Source: Neonectria sp. B-13 (lineage: Eukaryota > Ascomycota > Sordariomycetes > Hypocreales > Nectriaceae). Taken from it: a stretch of 64,000 nucleotides of DNA. Numbering within the stretch: the stretch's first letter is position 1; the number at the start of each line of letters is the position of its first letter. Below the pieces are notes generated by a model. The model was not told the origin of the DNA and ran no database searches. It worked only from the letters and a program-made list of their open reading frames with translations. The translations under genes were made by a program, and so were the position numbers. Of the stretch, positions 32,141-44,307 are shown in pieces. The stretch spans positions 496,001 to 560,000 of the forward strand of contig NOKP01000009.1 in assembly GCA_002682825.1 (NCBI GenBank), in the 5' to 3' direction.

Positions 32141-33970
32141 CCTGTCCCTTAAGGACAGTTTACCTCCATCGGATTTCGTCGTAGGTCTGCTACGGGCCGC
32201 AAGGCGTAAGCCCGTCCAACTCCTGTCTTGGGGTCACGCTAATTTTCAGATGGCCACAGGTTCGGATTCTCTATTGACGGTTTATTTCTCAGTGGACTGC
32301 GCGCAGAAACTTACAGGAACATATTTCTTTGCATACCCGGTACATAGACATGGATCTAGAGACCTTGGCGTACTTCACAGTCTGGTATACTCTCACCTCG
32401 ATCTCACCAAGGGCCACCAATCTGACCATCACAGGGTTCACATATCCTCCTTTTTCACCCCGTTCCTAGTGACATTTCATCAATGCGTCACCAAGTTGGA
32501 CCTCGAAGATTTGAACCTGCTGAAATGATCTCTGGACATCCTGGAACAAACGAAGGGCCTCGTGAGCTCGTGTCAGCGAATCTTCGAGAACTGCAATCGT
32601 CTCTACGGCATTGCGGAAACGGAATGCACTACATCGTGGATGGGTGATGGTGTCTATAGGATCGACGATCAAGCACTATTGTTTCCTTTTGATTAGGCAT
32701 TGGAAGAGCCCTGGATTGTTACGGAATCCGATTGTCAGAAAGTACCCTTCTATTCACGAACGGGCCCTTAACATGGCTGCCGTGAACGGCCTCTGGTAGC
32801 TGGATTCCAGCTATGTAGCCCAGGATTCTATCTACATTAAGCATATAGAAGAAAGAAAGAAGTTCTTAAGTGCCCCTGAGCTGTGAGACGATTTCTCATT
32901 CCTAGCACACATACGCTTTGATGCTACGGCCATTCTTAATGAGGCAAATTATCCGAATAGCAATTCTAGATAAAATGCACAGTCTTGGTATTTTACAATA
33001 CTCAGGTTATATTATATATATCTACGGACCTGGAAGGTTTAGGCATTCTTGTTAGACTCTGAATGAACATTTTCGCGTCATTTCCCAAGGGATGCTATTG
33101 CAATGGAGCTGGATTCTGTTGCACGGTTTTGATAGTTCTGTCGCAGTGTTTTATCGCAAGGTTCAACTCATTAACTAGAGAGGACTAATGTTGCATCACG
33201 CTTCTTGCATTGTCGCTTAGAATCTGTCCAGGTAAGGTCCATGAAGAGCAACACTGCGGGTCTTGACTTTGTGTCCCTTCTTCCTAGCGGGCATCCAACA
33301 ATCGAACCTCCGCACTTCTCCCATGTTCCCACATCTCGGCTTTCGGTCTCAGTCATAAGCCCCGACAGAACACATGCAGGAGCACAACGCCCCTCATCTG
33401 TCCGTGTAGTAGCGTCGACTTGATTCCCCTCAGTGATGCAACGTCCAATCCGTCTTATTAATCAGCACACCCGATCCTCGGACACTGGGCTTATCGTTCT
33501 CACGGCCTCCGTCTTTATCGTGGGGGTCGGAAAGGGCCGAAAACTCTAGCCCGACGCCCACCGGCACACAAGTGACAAAGCCAACTCCTCAATTGGAAAG
33601 CGTGCCGCTTATCTTCGTTATCTTCACGTCATGACGGTAGTATTTTCCTGAAACTAGCTTGCCTCCGCCTTATCTCCGCAGTGTCTGGACCACACTTCTG
33701 TACCCCACTTTCGAATCATCCCGAACATAGACAACTTGGCGTCCAAACGCTAGTTGACTCGTCACTTGATGCAGCTTGGAATTGTGCTCAGTAGGACGTG
33801 AGGCTGCATCCAAACCTCATCCCACTCACCCAAAGACGATATAACATTCGTCTCCTTGACGCCATAGTCGATTGTGCATCTTGGAATCAACAGCGACAGA
33901 GATCAACAGTTCTGAAGCAACTAACACCTCCAATCACCACTTGCTTCGTCGAGTCAAAACACATTCCATC
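32141..33970. other. Mostly intergenic with weak minus-strand coding debris at 32290-32800
   Basis: A minus-strand frame at 32466-32672 (HPRCSAFRFRNAVETIAVLEDSL) and neighbouring frames around 32290-32460 and 32690-32800 read like pieces of one protein, split by stops. They might be a regulator fragment, but I cannot name the family. From about 32830 to 33060 the DNA is AT-rich. The part after 33,430 is the upstream region of the dioxygenase gene. Confidence 0.35.
33702..33711 (-). promoter_or_regulatory. Candidate cluster regulatory word upstream of hxnY
   Basis: The plus strand reads ACCCCACTTT (minus AAAGTGGGGT), about 260 bp before the dioxygenase start. It matches the AAGTGGGG core found upstream of the other cluster genes. 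Confidence 0.35.
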
Positions 33971-35138
33971 ATGTCCAAGCTGGAAATCCCCACCATTGAC
34001 TTTTCAGGTTTGTCCTAGTCCACTGTTTACTTGCCTCAACAATCGAGTATTCTTAAACAAAACTAGTATCTGACATTCAAAACCACTGTAGGCTTCTACT
34101 CTGGAGACCCCGCACTTAAGCAAAAGGTCGTGGACCAGGTCCGTACCAGCTGCCTTTACAATGGATTCTTCCAGATTGTGGGACACTCTGTCCCGCTAGC
34201 CCAGCAGAAGGCCGTGATGGAAGGCACCAAGAAGTTCTTTTCTCTACCACTGGAAGAGAAGAAGAAGGTCGCCAAAGAGAACAACACCTGGAACCGCGGC
34301 TATGAGATGCTGAGGTCGCAGATCCTCGAAGAGGGAACCAAGCCTGAACTGAAGGAGGGCTTTTACATCGGCGCCGAGATCCCTGAGACGCACCCCTACT
34401 TTGTTAATAAGAAGCTCAACAGCGGTCCTAACCAGTGGCCCGAAGGCCTTGGTGACGATCTACAGAGTTTCCGTAACGGCTCCATGGAGTACTATTCTTC
34501 AACGCTGAAGCTGGCGTCGGACTTGATGCGTGTGCTTGCATTGTCTCTAGACTTGGAGGAAACCTACTTTTCCAAGTTTATGGATGGCGCTGTCGCCACA
34601 ATGAGACTCCTTCACTATCCAACCCAGCCCAAGGATGGAGACGACAAGCTTACCCGGGGAATCGGAGCTCACACTGATTTCGGTGCTATCACGATGCTTC
34701 TGCAGGATACAGTTGATGGTCTTCAGGTCTGGGACAAGAAGAACGAGACCTGGATTGATGTAAGTGCATATAACCTTGGCATTCTCCAAACCATTGTGCA
34801 GCTCGCTAATGAGTGAACAGGTCGCACCCACTGAGGGAGCATACGTGGTGAACTTGGGCAACCTGATGGCCAGATGGACCAACGAAAAGTACAAGAGCAA
34901 CATCCACCGCGTCATCAACAAGTCGGGCAAGGAGCGTTACTCCATCCCCGTATTTGTGTCCGGAAACCCAGACTACCTTGTTGAATGCATCCCGACCTGC
35001 CAGTCTGCGGATAAGCCAGCCAAGTTTGGAGCCGTGACGGTGGAAGAGGCTGTCTCAGCGGCTTACGCCGAGTCTTATGGAAGAGCGCAGCTCTACAAGC
35101 AGGGTTTGGAGAAAATGGCGGGTCAGAAGGTCGCGTAA
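33971..35138 (+). CDS. hxnY: 2-oxoglutarate/Fe(II)-dependent dioxygenase, hxnY-like
   Basis: Non-heme iron dioxygenase of the isopenicillin-N-synthase-like superfamily. Three exons (33971-34007, 34092-34759, 34821-35138) encode 340 residues. The N-terminal PTIDFSGF is joined by the first intron (84 nt). The iron ligands are His and Asp of GAHTDFG and the distal His of SNIHRVI; the 2-oxoglutarate-binding Arg lies in ERYSIPVF. The last intron is 61 nt and ends in AACAG. It begins the run of nine genes whose families match the Aspergillus nicotinate-catabolic (hxn) genes, in which HxnY is an alpha-ketoglutarate-dependent dioxygenase. The enzyme family is certain; the hxnY assignment rests on genomic company. 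Confidence 0.88.
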
Positions 35139-35710
35139 AGTGATGCACGCGATGACGGAAGTGTAGGTATAAATAATTATACAGATTGTGTCAATAAGAA
35201 TTGTAAGAGCGTACGTTGTGTTTTTGAGACATTGTACATATGAGGTTTGGTGACAATGTGAAAGTATTTGTTTTTAGATTTAGAGCTGAGCTCAACCCGG
35301 CACTGGAGCAAATTAATGTGTTCAAAAGGGCCTTGGAAGCAATTGTGACTTTCTAACTTTCCAACGCATCACCGCTTTTTATCTATGGGCTTGATAATCA
35401 CCTAGTGATATAAATGCTCCTGGTACAAAGGTTTAATGTCCTAGGATTCGCTTACAATGAAACAGGAGCAGGTTTATCAAGCTGAAGGCCGGACCAATAT
35501 CCATTTAGGAACTTTAAACGCTTCAGAGAGCTATTCATTCGGCAATCAACTGGAGGTCCTACGCAGCAGCGTATGCCATTTAATTGTCAAGTTTGTGGAA
35601 AAGGCCATATACACATTGTTGCTCAGTAAAGTTCTATTGACTCCGTGAATCCATCCCCAGGGGTCTTATTTTCATGCAATAACCCATCATGAACCCAACT
35701 TAGTTGACAA
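35139..35710. other. Intergenic between convergent hxnY and hxnW
   Basis: 3' flanks of two convergent genes. The open frame at 35457-35648 has no recognisable features. I see no further gene. Confidence 0.5.
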
Positions 35711-36667
35711 TTACCATTTTGTAACACCTCCGTCAACCAAAATGTCACTTCCGGTGCAGTAACTAGAGAAACATTAGCATTTTCCTTAAGTTGCCTCGTA
35801 CTATTTCTGAGGTGAAATATAATCATGCGAGTAGTAGGACATCCACGTACCGGCTGGCATCACTGGCCAAAAATACGCAAGCTCCCTTGATATCATCCGG
35901 CTGAGCGACACGGTGATTCATGATCTCATCCTTCCACCCTTCGAGAAGATGAGGGAAAGCAGCCGTCATGTTTGTCTTGACGTATCCAGGGCTGATCGAA
36001 TTCACCCGGATGCCATGTGCATTCAACTCAGCAGCGATAGGCGCAACCATGGCACGCACCGCTCCCTTGGTTCCACAGTAGGCTGATGATCGCTGGGACC
36101 GGATTGCCATGTGTGATGCGATGCTAGCTACTAGAATGATGCTGCCGCACTTGGTTCCATTGGCGATCATGGCCTGGGCGGCGAGCTTAGCGGAGAAGTA
36201 AACGCCCTTGCAGTTGACGCCGAATAATCTCTCAAAATCTTCCTCATTTGTGTCGAGAAACTCGACATTCTTGTTGACGCCTGCGCATGCAACTAGGACG
36301 TCAAGTTTGCCGTTGAAGTCGGCCTTGACGGAAGAAAACCCGGCTTCTAGACTAGAAAGCGACGTCACATCGACAATGTAGGACCGAACTTGAACGCCAT
36401 ACTGAGAGGAAAGAGTTTCCATGTCTGAAGGTTCTGGATGCGTCATGTCAAAAATAGCGACATCTGCGCCGGCTTCGGCAAGCCCTTGAGTGAAGGCGAA
36501 GCCGCAGCCTCCGGCACCGCCGGTGACGACGGCAACGCGGCCTTTCAGAGAGAACTATGTGGAAGATAAGCGTCTATTCCTATTATGTATTGACCAAAAC
36601 AAATAAAGTGACCGGAGCAGAGCTACTGAGACTACATGAGTTGGAATTTGCAACATACCGGAGACAT
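35711..36667 (-). CDS. hxnW: Short-chain dehydrogenase/reductase, hxnW-like
   Basis: NAD(P)-dependent oxidoreductase of 254 residues in three exons (36667-36659, 36554-35851, 35762-35711). The first coding exon is only nine bases (MSP), joined over a 104-nt intron to FSLKGRVAVVTGG. The cofactor site is TGGAGGCG. The NxG block reads VACAGVN, and the catalytic Ser and YxxxK are in VASIAS and YCGTK. The C-terminus has the classical SDR ending ASRY...TGSDILVDGG, restored by splicing at a GTACGT donor. In the hxn pathway HxnW is the short-chain dehydrogenase. It is divergent from the deacetylase-fold gene, with a 1.2-kb shared upstream region rich in GTGGG words. Confidence 0.88.
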
Positions 36668-37897
36668 GGATGGAATAGAAGCTTGGAGCAATCGTGTAAC
36701 TAGGGATCTAGTGGCGCTGCTGCACAGTTGACAATGCTGAAAGTGAAATGATTTGTATGGATGATTTCGTCTCAGTAGAAAGGAAGCACGGGGTAGGTGA
36801 CGAGGCAGGTTTCGTAAGCCTTTCTGGTGAATTAGAAGTCAACGCATTCGGTGTCCTCCCTTCTAATCCAGGTCAGCCTTTCTTTTACTCTGCAGTTATT
36901 AAACAGACCTAGCTTATCGCCCTCGACGTCAAGGTGGGCCGGCTAAGCATAGCCTCCCAAGCTACGGGCCCAAGCACAACACGGAAATTATTCCCGTGCC
37001 GAGATTCCCCCACTATGCCCCATTGTGTCTTGGTGGTTTGTCTACAATGTGGAGAAGTTGTGAGGAGGGAAGATGCGCAAGGTAAAGTGGATTGAGAGTG
37101 GAATAAGAGTGGAAGTGGGAGTGCTTCTAGCACCTTGGTTCGCATTACGCCTCACAGGGAATGGAGAAATCCCTCGAAGCGGAGTTGAATCAGATCCAAT
37201 GGATAGCATGGGAGAACCAGCAGAAGTGGGCTTGACACAAAAGTACCCTGCCCACTCTTATGCCAAGAGTGGGATATAAGCGATGGATGCAAGAGTGGGA
37301 TGTGGGTACATGCAAACGCATGCTAAGGAAAGGACACTAGCTAAATTAGGTTTCTTATCTTGAGTTGTAGATATCACTCGACTCAAGCATCAATTTAGTC
37401 AGCTCGAGTTGAAGGCAATGGGAGAGAGTTGGTTTGTCGCAACGGACAGGCTCCAAGTAAGTAGACGTGAGGGATTGATTTCAACGGAATCGATCAACGC
37501 ATAGTAACAGTAACAATCCAAACCTACGTGCTATAAGCATTGTTAAAATGACGTCGTCTAGGAGTAATAGCTACTTATTGGACCTTGGACGATTCGTAAC
37601 TAATTTATAGATTCTGATTCAAGCCGCATGCTATAGGGTAGGTTATCCAGCAATAATCCACACCCTTATCAGTGATGAATGCACTAAAGGCTATGTTCAC
37701 TTCCTTACATATAAGGCCAGACCACACACGGTCCTAGCCACTCTCACTCCCTTGTCACTTCATAACCTATTCCTCCACACATCAGTCTTCCTTGCAAACT
37801 AAGACCCCCGTTCTTCCTCGGTAGAATTTCCCATTCGTCAACTGAAACACCCATTCAACTTCCCTTGTACCAAACGCTTTTCGGTCACGCAGGAAAT
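36668..37897. promoter_or_regulatory. Divergent hxnW/hxnM upstream region
   Basis: 1.23 kb without a gene. It contains the densest set of cluster words: TTCCCCCACT at 37005-37014, GGAAGTGGGAG at 37111-37121, GAAGTGGG at 37223-37230, a 9-bp-arm palindrome at 37251-37273 and another AAGAGTGGGA at 37291-37300. The open frame at 37073-37279 lies over these words and shows no protein features. Confidence 0.45.
37251..37273. promoter_or_regulatory. Palindrome CCCACTCTT / AAGAGTGGG
   Basis: A perfect inverted repeat with 9-base arms around a 5-base spacer (ATGCC). A third copy of the right arm, AAGAGTGGGA, follows at 37291-37300. It lies between the divergent hxnW and hxnM genes and is a good candidate operator for the C2H2 activator encoded at 52988. 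Confidence 0.5.
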
Positions 37898-39198
37898 ATG
37901 GGCAAGAAGAAGGTTCTCGTGAGGTAAGCTTGTCCAAGACTCAGCTTTAGTGTTATCCACTCACCATTGTGGTCTCATCAACAGCTACGGTGTGGATATT
38001 GATGCTGTGGCTGGTTGGCTGGGCTCTTACGGTGGTGAAGACAGTACGAGCGACATCAGCAGAGGTAAGACTATCCGCGTGATCCACCAGACCCCAGCAT
38101 AAACTAGGCCCCCTCCATACTTGGACTACTATCAAGCTTCGGGAAGGGGCCGACACAGACCGGGTAACTGAACACGGTACTGACGTACTCGTTAGGCTTA
38201 TGGGCTGGAACCATCGGCACTCGCCGGCTGCTCAAGCTGTTTGAGAAATACAACATCAAAGCATCATGGTTTATCCCAGGCCACTCCCTTGAGACTTTCC
38301 CTGAGGAATGCGCCATGGTGCGCGATGCCGGCCACGAGATTGGTCTGCATGGCTACAGCCACGAAAACCCCGTCGACATGACCCTGGAGCAGCAGCGTGA
38401 TGTTCTCGACAAGACGTGGAAGATGCTTACCGAGTTCTGCGGGAAGCCGCCCCGTGGAAGCGTGGCCCCATGGTGGGAGACCAGTGAGGAGGGCACTGAG
38501 CTGATGCTGAGCTACGGCATCGAGTACGACCACTCCATGTCGCACCACGATTGCCAAGCGTACTGGCTGCGATCAGGAGATACCTGGACCAAGATTGACT
38601 ACACAAAAAAAGCCGAGACGTGGATGAAGCCATTGGTAAAGGGGAAAGAGACCGGGCTGGTCGAAATCCCTGGATCATGGTACATCGACGATCTGCCTCC
38701 GATGATGTTTATTAAGAATTCGGCCAACTCACACGGCTGGGTGAACCCCAGGTGAGACAAACTCACTAGCTTATGAAGAACCATACTGATGGGATCTAGG
38801 GATGTCGAAGACATTTGGAAAGACCATTTTGACTACTTTTACCGAGAATATGGTTCGTATATCCAGCTCTCCCATGAAGACATTAGCTAACTCCCCAACC
38901 CAGACGAGTTCATTTTCCCAATGACGATCCACCCCGATGTTTCGGGCAGGCCCCACGTACTCTTGATGCACGAGCGTATCATTGAGCACATCAACAAGCA
39001 CGAAGGCGTCGAATGGGTTACAATGGCCGAGGTAAGCTTTCTCCCATGTTCTTCACCGAAGAGTCAGGTTAACTGACATGACACAAGATGGCCGATCATT
39101 TCAAGAGCAAGAATCCTGTTCCTGAAGGAGCACTCATGCCTGCGAGTCAAGAGGAAGTGATGAAGAAGTATGAGGATTGGAAGAAGACGCAGGTATAA
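37898..39198 (+). CDS. hxnM: Polysaccharide-deacetylase-fold hydrolase (cyclic imide hydrolase), hxnM-like
   Basis: Six exons (37898-37923, 37985-38064, 38196-38751, 38800-38852, 38904-39031, 39088-39198) encode 317 residues with no signal peptide, so it is probably intracellular. The fold is that of the polysaccharide deacetylase/PuuE-type carbohydrate esterase 4 group: [12 protein letters not shown] near the start, [26 protein letters not shown] (metal histidines) and PRGSVAPWW. Members of this intracellular subgroup hydrolyse cyclic amides rather than chitin, and HxnM of Aspergillus is described as a cyclic imide hydrolase of this fold. Its position between hxnW and an amidase gene fits a step releasing an open-chain amide. 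The first exon encodes eight complete codons. Confidence 0.85.
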
Positions 39199-39486
39199 GA
39201 CCTGTGTAGGAAGAACATATAATGGATAGCCAATGAATTAAACAATGTTAAATCACATTTATTCCCAAACTTCTTTTAGATCAACTAAATCTCATGTGAG
39301 TACCGAGAAAGTGGTCGTCTTGGGCTACCAATCTAAGTGTAGAGATGAGATGGGCATGATTGGCATTGCGCCTAACTCTTTGAACTACGGATGTCTCGTC
39401 TTATCAAGCATGTTTGAGATACTACGATGGAAAATAACTTGAAATACTCAAAGATGTCGTAAAATATTAACTAACTACTCTAATAC

Positions 39487-41599
39487 TTACTTACTATTCA
39501 CTCCTCGAAGCAGGTCGTCTAGAACCTTCCCAGCACCCAAGACCGTCTCCTCCTCAAGTTTACGACCGACGATCTGCAAACCCACAGGCAAACGAAGAGA
39601 CGCCATCTCACGTCCATGCTTCTCCCATAACCCTGTGTTCCATTCATCCTCTGGCCCAAGTGCCTCGGATGCCAAGGGCTCAGCAACATCGTCCTCGCAC
39701 GCTGAACCACCTGGTATCACAAGCGCTGGATAGTCGAGGAAGTTCCACACCTTGGTGTAGCCAACCCAGCGACAACCTCCATGCGGTACGGCGGTGTGTG
39801 GCATGGGAGGCATGAGCAGGATATCTGCCTTACGCCCGGTCTTTGCCGACCGAATGGAGTCCCATTTCTTCAGATACATCTGCTGTAACTCAATCTTGGT
39901 GGTATTCAGTTGCCAATACTGGTACACTGAGATTGGCTTCCCGCGGTTCACGAGACGCTCGACGTGAGGGATGAACGGCTCGCCTCCCGCGAGTATGTCG
40001 TTGCGGATATCTTCACCACCGTCAGCCGTGTAGTACTGGTCCTGTGCGTGTCATTGTTAGCAATTTGTGTGCACATAAGAAAATTCTCGGCTGCTTCGTA
40101 CCATTACTCTGACGCAATCTTCGTGTAGGTCGGCGTTCCATTCTATTATGTCATGACCGGCAGCACGGAGGGCTTCGACGGCAGACCGCAGAACACGAGT
40201 GATGGGAGGATTCGGCCGAACGACCTCATCGTCAAATAAGACGCCAATAGTCAAAGGACGACTTAGAGCCTCGTTGTACATATCTTCCCTCCAGGGGATA
40301 GGAACGCAGCGAGCGTCCATCTCCCATGGCTTCGCATGAATGAGGGAACTCATGGTTAGGTGGATTGTGTCGAGACTGCGAGCTAACGGACCAATGGCGG
40401 AGGGCACATGTTCCTGCCCTTCAGTAGAAACTGGAACTCCTCGATAAGGCAGTCGGGCGCTCTATGAGCATGGTTAGCCACTTTCTTGCTGTCATGGATT
40501 GAGTGTATCATTGACAACCATAAGGTATCCCACTTACACTTGGTTTAAACCCATACAGGCCCATCATATGGGCTGGGATGCGGATACTTCCTCCGATATC
40601 AGTTCCCCAACCCAACATGCTGGCTTTGCATGCGAGAAGTGCTGCCTCACCTCCAGTTGAGCCTCCTGGAGTGTAGCCTTTGTGTATAGGGTTGGTGGTC
40701 AAGCCCCAGAGGGGATTCTCAGTCTCGCACCACTACTTTCGTGTTAGGATCTAGTTCTCTTACGGCATGAAGAGGGTGTAGATTTTCAGCGCAAAACAAA
40801 ACTGAAACTCACCATAATACTTTGAGGCAGATTCGACTTTGCGATTATGACTGCACCAAGGGACCGAAGCATCTTGACAAGGACGGCGTCCTCTCCAGCT
40901 GGGGCAAACGATCTACCCACATAGCCGAGAGTAGTATCGTAGCCTTCAAGGTTGAACTGATCCTTTAGTGTCACAGGAACACCGAGTAGGGGTTGCAGTG
41001 GCTTTTCCCCTCTAACTAGGCTAGCATCGAGCTCCGCGGCTTGTCGAAGGGCGTCATCAAATACGACCTCTGTGAGGCTATTGATACAAACAACAGAGTT
41101 AGTATGCTGATGAGACATTCCAGTAGTGAAGCGATCTGCTCTGACTGTGACAATGCTTGGCCGATTGATGGGATGCTTACCAGTTTGTCTGATGTGTTTG
41201 TGAGTGATGAGATCATTGAGGATGGTTCGGACATGCTATTACATACCTCATTATGAGCTTCAACGGCTCTATCACGAAGAAATTGAATGTAAGCTTGATG
41301 TCCCCTTGTTGAAAAACCACGCTCAGAAATAGGGACACACTGAAACCGTACCTTTTTATGTAGGCTTCTGTAACGGCCACACAACTTGTCTCACGGCGGG
41401 CAATCGAGTCAACCAATTCACTAGCACTGGGTTCGAAGGTGAGATCACGGCCTATGCCAGCCTCGCCTGTATTGCCATTATTGTTCCCCCCACCAGGGCC
41501 TGCATTTGTGAAGGGTGCCAGCCGCTTCGCCTGTTCGGCTTTTTTCCTAGCGACGACATCTTGCCACGACGGTTTTGCGCTCCCGTTGATGTCAGACAT
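39487..41599 (-). CDS. hxnN: Amidase (amidase-signature family), hxnN-like
   Basis: Six exons (41599-41352, 41268-41247, 41106-40813, 40732-40538, 40461-40103 with the exact end at 40102, and 40041-39487) encode 557 residues; all phases close. The amidase-signature triad is present: Lys in GVPVTLKDQFN, then the Gly/Ser-rich GGSTGGEAALLA with the cis-Ser, and the nucleophilic Ser in GTDIGGSIRIPA. The second exon is just 22 nt. The C-terminal part has the usual PALVIPGG and LPVGLQIVGR motifs. It would cleave an amide to acid and ammonia, consistent with nitrogen release in nicotinate breakdown, where HxnN is an amidase. The acceptor used for exon 3 (CATCAG) is less typical, but it is the one that keeps frame. 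Confidence 0.9.
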
Positions 41600-42280
41600 G
41601 GCGGCGGTTGCGACAGAAGTGTACAGGTCTCTGAATGAGGCGAGGAATTGTTTCTCGAATTAATGAACTCGTCATTCCATCCAATCTGTAGCAAGTGCTG
41701 TAGAACCCCCCCTTTGGCGCCCTATCTGAAGCGAAGTCGGCCCTGGATCCTGCGATAACCCCGGATAACCAAGGCGGGGAACGGGCGCGACCGGGTTTAC
41801 CATAGTGACCAGCCGGGATTCCGACATATCACCGGCGTAGCGTGGGTGGAGATGGATCATCGGAGGCATTGGCTGTGAGGCCGAAAACCAGGAGACTTTG
41901 CCCAAAGAGGCCCAGTTCCTCGGAAGTGGGGGAACTGTGAGATGGAGCTAAAGTGGGGGAATGGGCGTGAGGCGTTCACTATCTCGACCCCATCTATGGC
42001 GTCCCATCTGCCACTCAGCATCACGGCTTACCAAGTGCCGTCGCGGAGAAGGCCGAGTGAACTGAGGCGGCTCGTCGAGATGCTCGCGCCACCAGGGACC
42101 AAGGGACGGAAACCATCATCAACCTCGTTGAAGTAATAAATGAACGCATGACTGCCTCCATCTAGACAAGAGCGGAAAGTATCTAATACCTACTTCGTAG
42201 ACGGACACTTTATTGGTTTTCGGACACGTCATCTTCGGGGTCGATCAATTCATCATATACAGTGCAGCCGACAATTCAGC
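41600..42280. promoter_or_regulatory. Divergent hxnN/hxnV promoter with two AAGTGGGGGAA words
   Basis: 681 bp between divergent start codons. GGAAGTGGGGGAA lies at 41922-41934 and AAAGTGGGGGAATGGG at 41950-41965, 28 bases apart in the same orientation. A short open frame at 41942-42136 covers part of this region but has no features. Confidence 0.5.
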
Positions 42281-44307
42281 ATGACTACCTCATCAGCTAG
42301 CCCGGCAAACGGGACCCCCAATGGAACAAACCATTCCTCCCAATCTCAGAACGGCCAGCAACAAGATAAATCCGATGTGTGTGTTGTCGGAGCTGGCCCT
42401 GCCGGCGTGATGCTGGGGTAAGTGCTTCACTTCGTCTTATACATAAACCAGTCCTCGTTTAACACGCAGTCTTAGCGCTCTACTTGCCAGGTTCGGTCTC
42501 AAGGTCGAACTTCTCGATGAGCGGCCCGACCAGACATCCGTTGGCCGTGCCGATGGAATCCAGCCAAAGACGATTGAGACGTTTCAGATGCTTCGAGTAG
42601 GCGATGAGTTATTCCGCACCGGAGTCAAGGTCCATGACATCTGCATGTGGCAGAGCTCCGGTGACAAGGGCCTCCGTCGTCTCGGTCGCGAAGTCCACTA
42701 TCCGCCTTCCATCGTCGACGTCTTGCAGCCCTACATCCTGCTCTGCCACCAGGGAATGGTCGAGGGCGTCTTCATCGACGATCTGCGCAAGAGCGGCGCC
42801 GAGGTGAAGCGCAGCCACAGCTTCAAGACATACAGCTACCAAAACGACGAGCCGCAAGGAGCTCTGCAAATCAGCTGTGACTGGGCCGAGCACGGAGAGA
42901 AGACCATCTTCGCCGACTACCTGGTTGGCTGTGATGGATCGCGCTCGCTGGTGCGCAAGAGCATCCCCGATACATACTCCCAAGGCACGCCGCACAACTC
43001 CGTATGGGGAGTTCTCGACGGAGAGCTGGATACGGACTTTCCTGACCTCTGGAGCAAGACGGTGGTGTTTTCCGAGGAGCACGGTTCTGTGCTCATCATC
43101 CCGCGAGAGCGCAACATGACTCGCTTCTACATCGAGATGAAGACCTCTGCAACATCAAAGGACCTAGGAGAGGAGTACGTGAAGCAACAAGCCCGCCTGA
43201 TCCTGGCACCGTACCACGTCGAGTGGCGCTCCGTGGAATGGTTCGGCAACTACCAAGTAGCCCAGCGCGTCGCCGCTCGCTTCTCGGATCCGAACCGAAG
43301 GGCCTTCATCGCGGGAGACGCGAGCCACACGCACAGCCCCAAGGCGGCCCAGGGTATGAACACGAGCATGCATGATTCGTGGAACCTGGGCTGGAAGCTC
43401 AACCTGGCCTCGCGAGGTTTGGCCAGGGATGAGGTTCTTCTAGAGAGCTACGAGCACGAGCGGAAGAAGATTGCACACGACTTGATCGACTTTGACTTTG
43501 AGCATGCCAACGAGATTGCGGCAGGAGATGCGGGCCGACTAGCTGAGAACTTTCGCAAAAACACACGCTTTATCTCAGGTGTTGGTGTCGAGTATGGTCC
43601 CAACAAGCTGAACCTGGAGGACGGGGCTCTGAAGGGTGCGGCCAAGCCAGGATGTAACCTGCCTCCAGCAAAGGTTACAAGATACATTGATGCCAGCCCT
43701 GTTGACGTCCAGCTTGATATCCCGGTGTTGGGACAGTTTCGTGTCTACGTTGTCTTGGGTAGCGAGATTGGGTCATCTGAGACTTCATTCATGGCTGCCC
43801 TCAACAGTGGTCTAACATCAGAGTCCTCACTCATCTCCCGCGTCTCAGAAGCAGCGGCAAAGTCATACCAGGACAAGCCGCGGCCGCAGAGGTCAGATGA
43901 CGTTTACGTACGGCCGGAGCGATATACACCGGTCAGCCAGCTCATCACATACTCATTAATCAGTAAGTTGATACCCTTGTTTGACTCAACGATTATGTGC
44001 CTAACAACTCCTAGCATCTGCGGACAAGAAAGATTTTGAAATCGCCTCTCTTCCGCCATTTCTCAGCAAGAGCGGCTGGACTATTTACCTAGACGATGTG
44101 CCCAACCTAGATACCCAGGGTCGACGATGCACCGAGAAATGGCTCGGGGCTCTGGAGTCCAATGAAGTTGCGATAGTTACCGTCCGACCGGATGGCTATG
44201 TTGGAGCGGTGAAGCGATGGAGTGCTTCCGAGTCAGGCGCAGGAGAGTCGGCGGCTAAATGGCTAGATGGTTACTTCGGAGGATTTCTTAAGGTCCCCGA
44301 GAACTGA
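42281..44307 (+). CDS. hxnV: Phenol-hydroxylase-type FAD monooxygenase, hxnV-like
   Basis: Flavin-dependent aromatic hydroxylase of 640 residues in three exons (42281-42417, 42470-43962, 44015-44307). A Gln/Asn/Ser-rich lead of about 30 residues precedes the FAD site VVGAGPAGVMLG. The second FAD motif (DG) is in GCDGSRSLVRK, and the GD motif is RRAFIAGDASHTHSPKAAQGMNTSMHD. The C-terminal thioredoxin-like dimerisation domain of phenol 2-monooxygenases occupies roughly the last 180 residues. HxnV in Aspergillus is a monooxygenase of this type acting on the pyridine intermediate. It is divergent from hxnN and upstream of the transporter gene on the same strand. Confidence 0.9.

Noticed and set aside
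42609..43082. A minus-strand frame inside hxnV
   Set aside because: It is antisense to a conserved flavoprotein exon and has no features of its own.
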